Positions 16,234 to 25,185 of a DNA stretch of 32,596 nucleotides are shown in pieces. Numbering within the stretch: the first letter of the stretch is position 1; the number at the start of each line of letters is the position of its first letter. Below the pieces are notes generated by a model, which worked only from the letters and a program-made list of their open reading frames with translations, ran no database searches and was not told where the DNA came from. The stretch is from Acidobacteriota bacterium (GTDB taxonomy: Bacteria; Acidobacteriota; Terriglobia; Acidiferrales; UBA7541), in the NCBI GenBank assembly GCA_003224085.1, contig QHYK01000106.1, positions 1 through 32,596 of the forward strand, written 5' to 3'. The position numbers were made by a program, and so were the translations under genes.

Positions 16234-17024
16234 GCATCGTTTTGAACACCGCCCGCTTAGAGAATCGCATTGCCGTAATTACCGGCTCGGCCGCGGGGAT
16301 GGGCGAGGGGATCGCGCGACTGTTTGCAATCGAAGGCGGAACGGTGGTGGTTTCGGATAAAGACAAGGTGAACGGAGCGGCCGTTGCCGCCAGCATTGAG
16401 AAGGAAGGCGGGCGGGCCATATTTCAGCGGGCTGACGTGCGTGTCGAGGCAGAATGCCGCGCGCTCATCGCGCGGGCGGTCGAAATCTACGGGCGCATCG
16501 ATGTGCTGGTCAATAATGCAGCGATCAATCCACGGGGGAGCATCGAGAATACGACAGCGGAGACCTGGGACGAAGTATTTGCCACGAATGTGCGCAGCGC
16601 CTTTTTCTGTATGCGTGAAGCGGTTGCTCACATGAAACAGCAACGACGCGGATCCATCATCAACATCGGATCCGTCAATGCGTATATCGGAGAGCCGAAG
16701 CTGATGGCTTATTCCGCATCCAAGGGCGCGCTGATGACGCTCACGAAGAACACCGCGAGCTACCTCAGCCAGTATCGCATCCGCGTGAACCAGATCAATC
16801 CCGGGTGGACGCTTACTCCTAACGAGCACCGCGTGAAAACCGAGGAAGGCAAGGGCGAAGGCTGGGTGGATCAGGCCATACGCACGCGGCCGTTTGGCCG
16901 TTTGCTGTTTCCCCGTGACATTGCCTTAGCTGCCCTGTATTTTGCGAGCGACGAGAGCGCGTGCATAACCGGGTCCGTGCTGGATCTGGAGCAGTATCCG
17001 GTCGGAGCTCCGCCGAACTGGTAG
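16230..17024 (+). CDS. Short-chain dehydrogenase/reductase (SDR)
   Basis: A 264-aa classical SDR. The cofactor motif is TGSAAGMG (18-25), with NNAA at 95-98, Asn120, and catalytic Ser148, Tyr161 and Lys165 (YSASK). Asp43 at the end of beta-2 (VVSDKDK) suggests NAD preference. The TTG start at 16230 overlaps the isomerase TGA (TTGA), giving translational coupling; the family's first strand begins 12 residues later, which fits. A longer loop (about 185-215, with EHRVKTEEGKGEGWVDQAIR) shapes the substrate site. Together with the MDR enzyme it gives the operon two oxidoreductases, allowing an oxidation at one carbon and reduction at another. Confidence 0.92.
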   Translation: MSIVLNTARLENRIAVITGSAAGMGEGIARLFAIEGGTVVVSDKDKVNGAAVAASIEKEGGRAIFQRADVRVEAECRALIARAVEIYGRIDVLVNNAAINPRGSIENTTAETWDEVFATNVRSAFFCMREAVAHMKQQRRGSIINIGSVNAYIGEPKLMAYSASKGALMTLTKNTASYLSQYRIRVNQINPGWTLTPNEHRVKTEEGKGEGWVDQAIRTRPFGRLLFPRDIALAALYFASDESACITGSVLDLEQYPVGAPPNW

Positions 17025-17057
17025 GGGCGGTCGAGGCGGGGGAAAGGAGACCGAGGG

Positions 17058-18293
17058 GTGAACACACAAGCGGTCAAGCAGGGGAACGGCACCTTATCCG
17101 CTGGCCAGCGACGGCGGCTGTTCATCGCCAGTTGCCTTGCGTTGCTAACCACGGCCATGGTCTTTTCCATTCGCGCCGCCATCCTGGATGATCTTGGCGC
17201 CTACTTTCACGTGAACAGAGAGCTGGTGGGCATATTTGCCGGCAAGGCGTTTCTCGGATTTGCCGCCGCCATAGTCATCGGCGGCCCGCTCTGCGATGCC
17301 CTTGGGATGAGGTCGCTTCTGAGTATTGCTTGCTTGTTGCACATCGCCGGCGTTTCGTTGACCATCTTTGCGCCCAGTTACGGGGTGCTGAAATCGGCTA
17401 CGTTCATCGTTGGTCTGGGCAATGGCCTGGTAGAAGGAGTCATCAATCCGCTGATTGCAACCGTCTATGCCGAGGAGAAAACCCACAAGCTGAATATGCT
17501 CCACGCGTGGTGGCCGGGAGGGTTGATCATCGGCGGCCTAGCTGCGTATGCCCTCACTGCGCTAGGCCTCGGATGGAAGATCAAGATGGGGATCATTTTG
17601 ATCCCCGCTTTGTTCTATGGCGCAATGACGTTGGTGCAGAAGTTCCCGGCAACCGAACGAGTCGCCTCCGGCGTCTCCGCCGTCGAGATGTTTCGCGAAG
17701 GGTTGCGGCCGATGTTCCTACTATTGGCTTTTTGCATGGTGCTGACAGCAAGCACGGAACTGGCGCCAAACCAGTGGATGCAGTCGGTGCTGTGGAACAT
17801 TGCGCATACTCCGGGAATTCTCGTGCTGGTGTACATCAGCGGGCTGATGTTCGTGCTGCGATTTTTCGCCGGCCCGATTGCGCATAAAGTCTCTCCCGTG
17901 GGCTTGATGCTCGGCTGTGCGGCTCTCGCGAGCGCCGGTCTGTTCGCCCTGAGTTACGCGCATAACGCCCTAACAGCGTTTGCGGCGGCGACGGTCTTCG
18001 GCATCGGCGTGTGCTGCTTCTGGCCGACGATGTTAGGCATCACGAGCGAGCAGTTCCCCAAGGGCGGAGCGCTGTTGCTGGGGGTGATGGGTGGGATCGG
18101 AAACGTAGCCGTGGACCAGGCCTTGCCATTGATGGGAAGGATCTACGACGAGCACGGCGCGGCCCAAGCGTTCCGTTACGCCACGATCGCGCCAATCGTG
18201 CTGGTCGGCATTTTCGGAGGCATGTTCCTGTACTATCAAGCCCGAGGCGGCTACCGGGCCGTGGAGCTCAAACAAACGGCGCCGGCAGAATAG
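17058..18293 (+). CDS. MFS transporter, sugar-type
   Basis: A 411-aa major facilitator permease with about 12 hydrophobic helices. The start is the GTG at 17058, preceded by GGAAAGGAG. After a basic N terminus the first helix is LFIASCLALLTTAMVFSIRA. The A-motif region reads GGPLCDALGMRSLL. LNMLHAWWPGGLIIGG in the fifth helix resembles the FucP-like sugar MFS group, and ELAPNQWMQSVL lies in the seventh. It is probably a proton symporter for the operon's substrate. It lies 33 bases behind the SDR and 63 bases before the SMP-30 lactonase. Confidence 0.9.
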   Translation: MNTQAVKQGNGTLSAGQRRRLFIASCLALLTTAMVFSIRAAILDDLGAYFHVNRELVGIFAGKAFLGFAAAIVIGGPLCDALGMRSLLSIACLLHIAGVSLTIFAPSYGVLKSATFIVGLGNGLVEGVINPLIATVYAEEKTHKLNMLHAWWPGGLIIGGLAAYALTALGLGWKIKMGIILIPALFYGAMTLVQKFPATERVASGVSAVEMFREGLRPMFLLLAFCMVLTASTELAPNQWMQSVLWNIAHTPGILVLVYISGLMFVLRFFAGPIAHKVSPVGLMLGCAALASAGLFALSYAHNALTAFAAATVFGIGVCCFWPTMLGITSEQFPKGGALLLGVMGGIGNVAVDQALPLMGRIYDEHGAAQAFRYATIAPIVLVGIFGGMFLYYQARGGYRAVELKQTAPAE

Positions 18294-18356
18294 CCGGATG
18301 GGCCGCTGCTAGTCGAAAAGCGGTAAGGCCCACGGACAAGAGCAATACAGCGACGC

Positions 18357-19256
18357 ATGAGCAGTGTGCGCATTCTGGACGACTCGAAGAATATCGTGGG
18401 AGAAAGCCCGCTGTGGCATCCCGAACACGGCAGCGTCTATTGGACGGACGTCAACGGTTTCAAGATTCAGCGTTACGTCCTCCAGTCTAGGCTGAAGACG
18501 AGTTGGGACTTCGACGAGCCAGTGTGTGCGTTATCCTTGACCACGGACCCAGAATGCTTGCTCGTAGCATTGGGTTCGAGGCTGATTTTCTGGCGGCCGT
18601 CTACCAATCAGCGCAGCGACTTCGCCAACCCCGAGCCGAACTGGCCTTACAACCGTTTGAACGACGGCGCCACCGATCCGAACGGAGTTTTCTGGATCGG
18701 AAGCATGCGCAATAACGTGGCCCCGGACGGGAGCAATGTGGAGGCGTCGGGCAAGACGGGATCCCTGTATCGCGTGCTGCCCGACGGGCGAGTATCCGTT
18801 TGGGATACGGGCTTCGGCATCACGAATACGTTGGCGTGGAGCCCGGATCAGAAAACGTTCTATTGCGGGTGCTCGGTCAGCAATGCGATTTATGCGTACG
18901 ACTACGACGCCAAAGACAGCTCGATCGGCAACCGGCGTCCGTTTCTCTCTGGGGCGACGCCGGGTGTTCCTGACGGGTCAGCGATGGACGAAGAGGGGTA
19001 TTTGTGGAATTGCCGCTTTTATGGGGCCTGCCTCTTGCGGATCTGCCCTACCGGCAAACTGGACAGGATTGTCGAGCTGCCGGTATCGAACATAACCAAC
19101 TGCGCTTTTGGCGGGCCGTCATTGGACACGCTCTTTGTCACCACTGCGTCATTGTTCGCCAAAGAGGGCGAAGACCACGCTGGCGCACTGTTGGAAATAC
19201 CGGTTGGGGTCCGCGGCATGCCAATGAACAGGTTCTGTTTGGCTCAAGGGCGTTGA
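18357..19256 (+). CDS. SMP-30/gluconolactonase/LRE family lactonase
   Basis: A 299-aa six-bladed propeller hydrolase that opens sugar lactones. The divalent-metal ligands are visible: Glu16 in GESPLWHP, Asn157 in ITNTLAWSPD and Asp206 in VPDGSAMDEEG. Substrate-side Arg100 and Asn102 lie in YNRLNDGATD. There is no signal peptide, so it acts in the cytoplasm. As last gene of the operon it fits a pathway where a dehydrogenase makes an aldonolactone that this enzyme hydrolyses to the acid. The ribosome site before the ATG is weak. Family members accept many lactones, so specificity cannot be inferred. Confidence 0.92.
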   Translation: MSSVRILDDSKNIVGESPLWHPEHGSVYWTDVNGFKIQRYVLQSRLKTSWDFDEPVCALSLTTDPECLLVALGSRLIFWRPSTNQRSDFANPEPNWPYNRLNDGATDPNGVFWIGSMRNNVAPDGSNVEASGKTGSLYRVLPDGRVSVWDTGFGITNTLAWSPDQKTFYCGCSVSNAIYAYDYDAKDSSIGNRRPFLSGATPGVPDGSAMDEEGYLWNCRFYGACLLRICPTGKLDRIVELPVSNITNCAFGGPSLDTLFVTTASLFAKEGEDHAGALLEIPVGVRGMPMNRFCLAQGR

Positions 19257-19829
19257 GACAAGGGAGGCCGGTCCGCGTCGGAGGCGCTCGACAGCCTGCG
19301 GTAGCAACCAGTCATCTGAACAAGCCGATCCGATCCGAAGTCGCTGCGCGGATTCCCTGGTTGATCGCACAAGGAAAACCAGCTTTTACTCTGTGTTGGA
19401 CATCAGGCTATGACTCTCGCTCCGGAGCCGTGTGGTCAAAAACTCGAACGGTTTGAAATGGCGTGGCTTAGGATTTTTGCACAGGCTCCGTTTTAGAATG
19501 GGCTTCGCCGACGCAGAGACAGCGCCTACAATCTCGCTTTCACGAAGTTAAGTTATAAATTAGAGGGGAATCCAAGATGCTTTGGGCGCGCGCCAGCAGT
19601 TCCTTTGACTCCGAACGGCTTGGTGACCTAATCGTCGGCGCGTCACGTCCAGCGTGACGACCTTATCCACCTCTTGCCCCGCGCGCCGCGAGCACAATAG
19701 CAGTGCTGAGCTCAAGCCGCGGCAGGAGTCGAAGTCGTTCATCCTGCGAAGCATCGCGTCGAGCAAACCATTCGGATATCCCCATGTCTGTAAAGTGTGA
19801 TATCCTTACTGTAAAGGAGATAAGTAAAG
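19257..19829. other. 573-base spacer between sugar operon and TA pair
   Basis: No gene is supported; a 68-codon minus frame (19560-19766) has no recognisable family. A small perfect hairpin CGTCACG-TCCAG-CGTGACG lies at 19641-19659. The right end holds the direct repeats that probably form the antitoxin operator. Confidence 0.4.
19788..19816 (+). promoter_or_regulatory. Direct-repeat operator candidate before vapBC
   Basis: CTGTAAAG occurs at 19788-19795 and 19809-19816, exactly 21 bases (two helical turns) apart. The second copy runs into the antitoxin ribosome site AAAGGAG. AbrB-fold antitoxins bind such repeats to repress their own operon. Confidence 0.45.
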
Positions 19830-20081
19830 ATGGCAGCTTCTAGCACAATCAGTAGCAAGGGCCAGATCACGGTCCCTCTTGAGATCCGTAATCGTCTCGG
19901 GCTGAAAAAGGGAGATCGTGTGGAATTTGTCGTTGACAATGGCCGAACGACCATCCGCCCCGCACGTGCACCTGAGAATCCCTTCGTGAAGTATATCGGG
20001 GCACTTCCCGCCTTCTCCGGCCCCGATGAAGCAAATGCATGGGTGCGGACGTTGCGTGACCAAGAAACTGAAGGACGATGA
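19830..20081 (+). CDS. AbrB/SpoVT-type antitoxin (VapB-like)
   Basis: An 83-aa swapped-hairpin DNA-binding antitoxin. The SpoVT-AbrB domain spans about residues 5-48: ISSKGQITVPLEIRNRLGLK, then KGDRVEFVVDNGRTTIRPAR. The C-terminal 35 residues (PFVKYIGALPAFSG onward) are the usual toxin-wrapping tail. AAAGGAG lies 10 bases before the ATG. The stop overlaps the toxin start as ATGA, so the two proteins are made in a coupled way. The antitoxin should neutralise the PIN toxin and repress the operon. Confidence 0.92.
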   Translation: MAASSTISSKGQITVPLEIRNRLGLKKGDRVEFVVDNGRTTIRPARAPENPFVKYIGALPAFSGPDEANAWVRTLRDQETEGR

Positions 20082-20491
20082 GAACGGCAATCGATACCAA
20101 CGTCCTCTCCGCCCTCTGGTCCAAGAAACCTGTGGCTTCAGACATAGCAAGAAATCTTGGCAATGCGAAGAGGGAGGGGGGGCTTGTTGTCAGCGCGCCA
20201 GTGTACGCGGAACTGCTGGCCTATCCGAAGGCCACAGAATCGTTCGTGAATGACTTTCTCGCGGATACCGGCATCGCTGCGGACTTTGAGTTTCAACAGC
20301 CGGTATGGCTTGAGGCTGGCCGACGTTTTGCGCGTTATGCGAAACGGCGACGACGGTCTGCGCATCAGGGTCCGAAGCGTCTGCTAGCTGATTTCATCAT
20401 TGGATCGCATGCCTTGGCGCAGGCTGATCGTTTTATGACGCTCGATCCGAAGCGATATGAGCGGGATTTTCCAGAACTGAAGCTCATATAG
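20078..20491 (+). CDS. PIN-domain ribonuclease toxin (VapC-like)
   Basis: A 137-aa PIN-domain protein. The acidic metal-binding residues are present: Asp6 in AIDTNVL, Glu45 in VYAELL, Asp105 in LLADFIIG and Asp123 in TLDP. The family cleaves RNA, typically tRNA or rRNA loops, when freed from the antitoxin. It overlaps the AbrB-type antitoxin by ATGA. A basic stretch (AKRRRRSAHQGPKR, about 88-101) precedes the third acidic residue and may contact RNA. All catalytic residues are intact, so the toxin is probably functional. Confidence 0.92.
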   Translation: MRTAIDTNVLSALWSKKPVASDIARNLGNAKREGGLVVSAPVYAELLAYPKATESFVNDFLADTGIAADFEFQQPVWLEAGRRFARYAKRRRRSAHQGPKRLLADFIIGSHALAQADRFMTLDPKRYERDFPELKLI

Positions 20492-21116
20492 TCTAGCTTC
20501 CGCGACTTCGTCCGGTCGCCTACCGCAGAATTCTCGATTCATCGCAGAAATTCTTCGAAAAGTTGTAAGGGGTTGGAAAAAAGAAGGTTGGCTCGCCCTA
20601 GACGATTTTAGAACTCTCCCAATCGGCCAGATCGTGGCAGATATTCCACAGTTCGACGCTTTCAGGGTTTGAACCGGCGATTGCACTCGAATGGTTGCGG
20701 GGGCCTGCAACGATCCGAATTTGTCTAGTGCGGTCCCTTTAAGTTGGAACTGATCCGATTCGCAGCGTAGCCAGCGTGCAGGGTCATAGCTTGGCGGTTG
20801 CTTCCGGGTGGCCAGGAGTGCATGACGAGATGCGCGTTTCTCGGTACCTATTTGGTGAGACTTCCTCCAAGCGGACTTCTGCCCGGAATAACTCCGGTTA
20901 GCCCGTGATCCGCCCGCAATCGGCGGCAAGCGCCAATTGAGCCGCCGACTTCCCACAGCAGGATTCATAGGCCAGACCGGTCGACGGCGGTGCGACTCGA
21001 CCAACATTGCATCTCTTAAAACCAAGGTTCGTAGACGGTGTAGAATGCACAAACGCACGAATAGAGACGAATCAAGGTTTTCGTAAGCCTTGCGCCTTCA
21101 ATTCAGGGAGGCATTC
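20492..21116. other. 625-base spacer before ggt, holds repeat copy A
   Basis: A 224-codon minus frame crosses it but has no recognisable motif and overlaps the repeat copy, so I do not call it. The promoter of the gamma-glutamyltransferase gene should lie in the right third. Confidence 0.45.
20829..20960 (+). repeat. Dispersed spacer repeat, copy A
   Basis: Shares 17 identical bases with copy E (GCGCGTTTCTCGGTACC). It then has a diverged hairpin region (ACTCCGG, CCCGTGATCCGCCC) and a tail matching copy C (GGCGGCAAGCG ... ACTTCCCA). It lies between vapC and ggt. Confidence 0.6.
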
Positions 21117-22934
21117 ATGACAGTATCGAAGAGAACGCTTGCTACATTCATCTTGATTGCCTGCTTGGGCTTTGCCGCCAATGCGATCGCCCAAGGTCCA
21201 GACGGCTCTTTACCGCGAACCATGCGCCCGGTCATTCGAGGCCGACAGGCAGCAGTGTCGTCGATGAAGGCGGAAGCAACCGAAGTGGCAAGCCGCATCT
21301 TGCGGACGGGCGGCAACGCGTTCGATGCCATCGTTGGCGGCCAAGCGGCACTCGCAGTGACCGACTTCGCCCTTAATGGTGTCGGCAGTGACGCCGTTGT
21401 GCTCGTTTACGATGCGCGCGAGAAGAAAGTAGTTTCCATCAACGCGGAGCCGCGCGCTCCTAAGCTGGCGACCATCGAGTGGTACGAGAAGAATAGTGGC
21501 GGCAAGATCCCGGTCAGCGATGGGCTGCTGTCGGGCGGACTTCCGGGTGTGGTGGACGCTTGGTACATCCTGCTTGATCGCTGGGGAACAATGAGCTTCG
21601 AGCAGGTGCTCCAGCCGGCCATCGACCTTGCGGAAAATGGATTTCCCCTGAGTGAAGGTCGCGCGCGCATGATTGCCAACGCTCAGAAAATACTCAAGTA
21701 CCCTTCGACCATCAAGATCTACAAGCCAAATGGCGATACGCCGAAGGCTGGTGAGATCTTCAAGAATCCTGATCTCGCTCGCACGCTGAAAAAGCTGGGC
21801 GAAGCGGAAAGAGCGAATAAGTCAAAAGGGCGGCACGAGGCATTGAAAGCGGCCCGCGATCGCTTCTACACAGGCGACATTGCGCGCGAGATGGCGGCTT
21901 TCTCAGAAGCCAACGGCGGCCTGTTCCGCTACGAGGACTTCGCGGAGTACACCGCGAAAGTGGAGACTCCGGTCTCCACCGATTACCGGGGCTATCAGGT
22001 TTACAAGAATCCCTCCGCTAGCCAGGGACCGACCGAGCTGATCGCTCTAAACCTGCTGGAAGGGTACGACCTGAAAGCGCTCGGCCATAATAGCGTTGAC
22101 TTCATCTCCACCAATGTCGAGGTCATGAAACTGGCCATGGCCGATCGTGAGAAATTTCTCGGCGACATGGACTTCATCAAAATTCCCTACGACGGATTGT
22201 TGTCGAAGGACTACGCGCGGGAGCGCAGAAAGCTCATCGATCCGGCAAAAGCTTCGCTGGAGCTGCGCCCCGGTTCACCCGACAAATTTGTCGCCGGGGT
22301 TGCGGAGCGGCCCTGGCACGTGGTTCTCGACGGCGACGCGGACTTCAACGGCGACACCAGCTACATCGCAATCGTCGATAAGGACCGCAACATGGTGAGC
22401 TTCGAGCCCAGCCTTCACAGCTTGTTCGGAACGGGAGTCGTGATGGGAAATACGGGAATCATCTTCAACTGCCGTGGCGACTATTACTCGTTGGTTCGCG
22501 GTGAGGCCAACGCGCTTGAGCCCGGAAAGCGGCCCCGCAGCACGTTGCAGAGCACGCTCGTGATGAAGGACGGTCAGCCGTTCATGATTACGGGAAGTCC
22601 TGGCGGCGACGACCAAGTGATGATCACCTTGCAGACTTTGGTCAACGTGATCGATTTCGGCATGAACGTGCAGCAAGCCATCGAAGCTCCACGGTGGGAG
22701 ACCAGAAGCTTCCCGTCTTCGCCGTTTCCGCACACCATGGTTCCGGGCGATATGGCGGTGGAAGAGCGCATTCCTGAAGCGACGCAGAAGGAACTCATCG
22801 CGCGCGGTCACAAGTTGCGTGTCGCACCACCTTGGTCCCTTGCGTCCAGCGCCGCAATCATCGTCGATCCGAAGACCGGCGTGCTGAGCGCAGGGGCTGA
22901 CCCACGAGTCGAGGCGTACGCGTGGGCATGGTGA
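21117..22934 (+). CDS. ggt: Gamma-glutamyltransferase family protein
   Basis: A 605-aa Ntn-hydrolase precursor. The start at 21117 follows GGGAGG and gives a signal peptide TLATFILIACLGFAANAIAQ. Large-subunit features include GGNAFDAIVGGQAALAV and LSGGLPGVVDAW. Autoprocessing should occur before Thr414 in NGDTSYIAIVD, creating the catalytic N-terminal threonine of the small subunit; SPGGDDQ near 493 forms the oxyanion and substrate loop. The usual TTH is TSY here, as in several remote members. The enzyme is exported and cleaves gamma-glutamyl bonds (glutathione salvage, or acylase-like reactions). Length and order match the family. Confidence 0.9.
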   Translation: MTVSKRTLATFILIACLGFAANAIAQGPDGSLPRTMRPVIRGRQAAVSSMKAEATEVASRILRTGGNAFDAIVGGQAALAVTDFALNGVGSDAVVLVYDAREKKVVSINAEPRAPKLATIEWYEKNSGGKIPVSDGLLSGGLPGVVDAWYILLDRWGTMSFEQVLQPAIDLAENGFPLSEGRARMIANAQKILKYPSTIKIYKPNGDTPKAGEIFKNPDLARTLKKLGEAERANKSKGRHEALKAARDRFYTGDIAREMAAFSEANGGLFRYEDFAEYTAKVETPVSTDYRGYQVYKNPSASQGPTELIALNLLEGYDLKALGHNSVDFISTNVEVMKLAMADREKFLGDMDFIKIPYDGLLSKDYARERRKLIDPAKASLELRPGSPDKFVAGVAERPWHVVLDGDADFNGDTSYIAIVDKDRNMVSFEPSLHSLFGTGVVMGNTGIIFNCRGDYYSLVRGEANALEPGKRPRSTLQSTLVMKDGQPFMITGSPGGDDQVMITLQTLVNVIDFGMNVQQAIEAPRWETRSFPSSPFPHTMVPGDMAVEERIPEATQKELIARGHKLRVAPPWSLASSAAIIVDPKTGVLSAGADPRVEAYAWAW

Positions 22935-23250
22935 GGACAGTACATAGGGCCAACGTTCTGATCCGGCACGTGGCCGAGTTGGAAGGTCCGGAAACCGATT
23001 GTCTGTGATACACACTTTCTGAGTGTCAGCAAACCGGAAGGTATCCGGATTCCTCGGTGGGGATTAGTCATGAGACGGCTTGTCGCTGGCAATGCAACGA
23101 TCACTGCTAGCGCGTTATCTGGAGGCAATTACTTCCGGATGCCCGTGATTCGCCCCTAAATAGCAAATTTCGCGGCACAACCTAGCGGCATCGTAGGCCG
23201 ACGAAATGGGCCGCAGCGAACTGCAGCCCACCAGAAAAACCTATCTTTAG
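22935..23250. other. 316-base convergent spacer, holds repeat copy B
   Basis: It separates the convergent ggt and amidase genes. A weak 5-base stem ACACT-AGTGT lies near 23010-23025, but there is no T-tract after it. Most of the right half is repeat copy B. Confidence 0.45.
23033..23156 (+). repeat. Dispersed spacer repeat, copy B
   Basis: The left half begins with the small hairpin CCGGA-AGGTA-TCCGG and shares 32 of 36 bases with copy D. The right half has ACTGCTAGCGCGTT (14 bases identical to copy E) and ATTACTTCCGG, then the partner strand GTGATTCGCCC. It contains both hairpins of the family. Confidence 0.65.
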
Positions 23251-25185
23251 TTAATTCTTATCCTGATCGCGCTCCACTACATCGCTCGCCAGCGCTGGAG
23301 CGCTGGCTGGAGCCTGACGATGATGCGTTGCCTGCTCGAAAGCATACGCAAAGCCGATCAACCTGCCTTCGCTGAATGCCGGGCCGCTAAACGTGACGCC
23401 GTATGGCGCTGGCTGCGCGTCGAAGCCCGCCGGGAACGGCGTAGGCGGTGAGAGCAGCGTGGAGATTGGCGCCGGAGGATTCACGTAAAAGCCTCCTGGA
23501 ACCGTGATGCTTGGATAACCGGCGCGCGCGGCGATATTGGCGCCGTTATTTGCCGGAAACAGGATCGCGTCAAAGTGCTGGTACATGACGTCCAGTCCCA
23601 TCGTCTTGGCCAGCAGAAGGTCCTCGGCACGGTCGCTGTGGTAACGAGCAGTATCGGCACTCAGCGGGCTCGTATCGAGAGCTTGCGCGGCGATTGCCAG
23701 TATCTGTCCATACTTCAGTGCAACAGCTGCGTTCGCATTGTTGTAGGCAATCACGTCGGCCAGCGACGTCACGGGTGTTCCTGAGTCGCTCGTTGCACCG
23801 GCGGAGCCGTACGTCGCAAGAAGATAATTGTTCAAATCGTGCTTAAAGCCGTAGAGCAACACAGTGGAACAATTTGCGGGCTGGGGCGGCAAGCTGCCGC
23901 AACCACCAAATGCGTTCAATGCTGCCTGATCAGGAATCTCGCCCGGACAGTTGAAGAAGTCCTGGGGCTGCTGCCCACTCGTGGGACCATTCTGGTAGCC
24001 ATTCGCGCCGTATTCAGCGGCATAAAACTGATCGCAATCGGTTACGATTGCGCCCAGCGAGCGCAGCACTGCAACAGCGTTTTCCATCACATTCGCACGC
24101 TCGACGCTAATGCTCTCTCGGCCCGACCCGGTAGTCCAATAGCTGTAGTAGGGAACGGCAATGCGTGCGCCGCGCAGCGCGTCTTTATTAAGAAATCCGG
24201 TGTAGTCGCTCAGGCAGTTTCCCGGCGTCAGGCAAGCGGCAGTCGCTGGATCTTGCGGATCGTAGCCGGCAATTACGCCCAGCACTTTGCCAGCATCGGT
24301 GACGGTGCGTGCCAGTGGGCCTGCTGTGTCCTGATCTTCCGTGATGGGCACGATGCCAGTTCGGCTCACCAATCCGATCGTCGGTTTAATACCGACCAGC
24401 ATGTTCTGAAAGCCGGGGCTCAGAATTGATCCAGAAGTTTCAGTACCGATCCCGACAGCCGCCAAGTTCGCAGAAACTGCGATTCCAGGCCCCGAGCTCG
24501 AGCCGCCTGGAGAAAGCGCAGGCCGTCCATCATTAACGCCTGCTCTGGGATCAGGTCGCGGATCATAGGGATTGAAACCGTAGCCGTCTGTCGCCAAATC
24601 GTCCCCCGCCCCCGTCTGCTGGAATCGCAATTGTGAACTGAACCCCGCCGGCATGCCACTGGTCAGGAAATTGGCAAACTCCGTAAGACTCCCCTTTCCC
24701 AAAATGATCGCGCCGGCTTTCCGCAATTTGGCGGCGACAGTCGCATCCTGCGGCGGCATGGATAAGCCTAGCGCTACTGAGCCCGCCGTCGTCGGCATGT
24801 CTAAAGTATTGATATTGTCTTTCAGGATCATCGGCACGCCGAACAACGGCAAGTCGCGCCGGGCATTGTCATCGTGGTTGTCCAGTTGATTTGCGGCATC
24901 GATCGCGTGGTCGTTCAGATGCATGTAGCTCGAAAGATGTGGAGTCGTTGCAAGCCCGTCGTAGGCCGTAATGCGGCCCTGGTACATCTTCACTAATTGC
25001 TCAGGGGTTAAAAGATGGGATCGATAGGCTTGCTCGATCTCGCTGATGGTTGCCTCAACAAGGTGGAAGGATGAGCGCTCGTGCAGCTGCTCTTGCGATG
25101 CACCCTGGCTTGACTGGCTGTGCAGCCGGGGCGCAAAGCTGAGCGTTGCAAGCGCAAGCAAGGTGAGAGAAATGCGGAATTTCAT
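23251..25185 (-). CDS. Secreted amidase-signature family hydrolase
   Basis: A 644-aa amidase. The start at 25185 is chosen because GAGGAGGAAC lies directly upstream and the protein opens with a signal peptide (FRISLTLLALATLSFAPRLH). The Ser-cisSer-Lys triad is visible: Lys122 in MILKDNI, cis-Ser near 229-230 in SPGGSSSGPG, and nucleophile Ser253 in GTETSGSILSP. An insert of about 45 residues (175-222) before the SGG motif and a Cys-containing region in the C-terminal half make it longer than the usual 450-500. The family cleaves amides, N-acyl amino acids or peptide amides. Export suggests scavenging of amides or peptides. Confidence 0.92.
   Translation of the reverse strand: MKFRISLTLLALATLSFAPRLHSQSSQGASQEQLHERSSFHLVEATISEIEQAYRSHLLTPEQLVKMYQGRITAYDGLATTPHLSSYMHLNDHAIDAANQLDNHDDNARRDLPLFGVPMILKDNINTLDMPTTAGSVALGLSMPPQDATVAAKLRKAGAIILGKGSLTEFANFLTSGMPAGFSSQLRFQQTGAGDDLATDGYGFNPYDPRPDPRAGVNDGRPALSPGGSSSGPGIAVSANLAAVGIGTETSGSILSPGFQNMLVGIKPTIGLVSRTGIVPITEDQDTAGPLARTVTDAGKVLGVIAGYDPQDPATAACLTPGNCLSDYTGFLNKDALRGARIAVPYYSYWTTGSGRESISVERANVMENAVAVLRSLGAIVTDCDQFYAAEYGANGYQNGPTSGQQPQDFFNCPGEIPDQAALNAFGGCGSLPPQPANCSTVLLYGFKHDLNNYLLATYGSAGATSDSGTPVTSLADVIAYNNANAAVALKYGQILAIAAQALDTSPLSADTARYHSDRAEDLLLAKTMGLDVMYQHFDAILFPANNGANIAARAGYPSITVPGGFYVNPPAPISTLLSPPTPFPAGFDAQPAPYGVTFSGPAFSEGRLIGFAYAFEQATHHRQAPASAPALASDVVERDQDKN

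Noticed and set aside
19004-19456. 150-codon plus frame over the end of the SMP-30 gene
   Set aside because: It is out of frame with the lactonase and has no family features.
20384-21058. 224-codon minus-strand frame
   Set aside because: It overlaps the end of vapC and repeat copy A, and has no recognisable motif or ribosome site.
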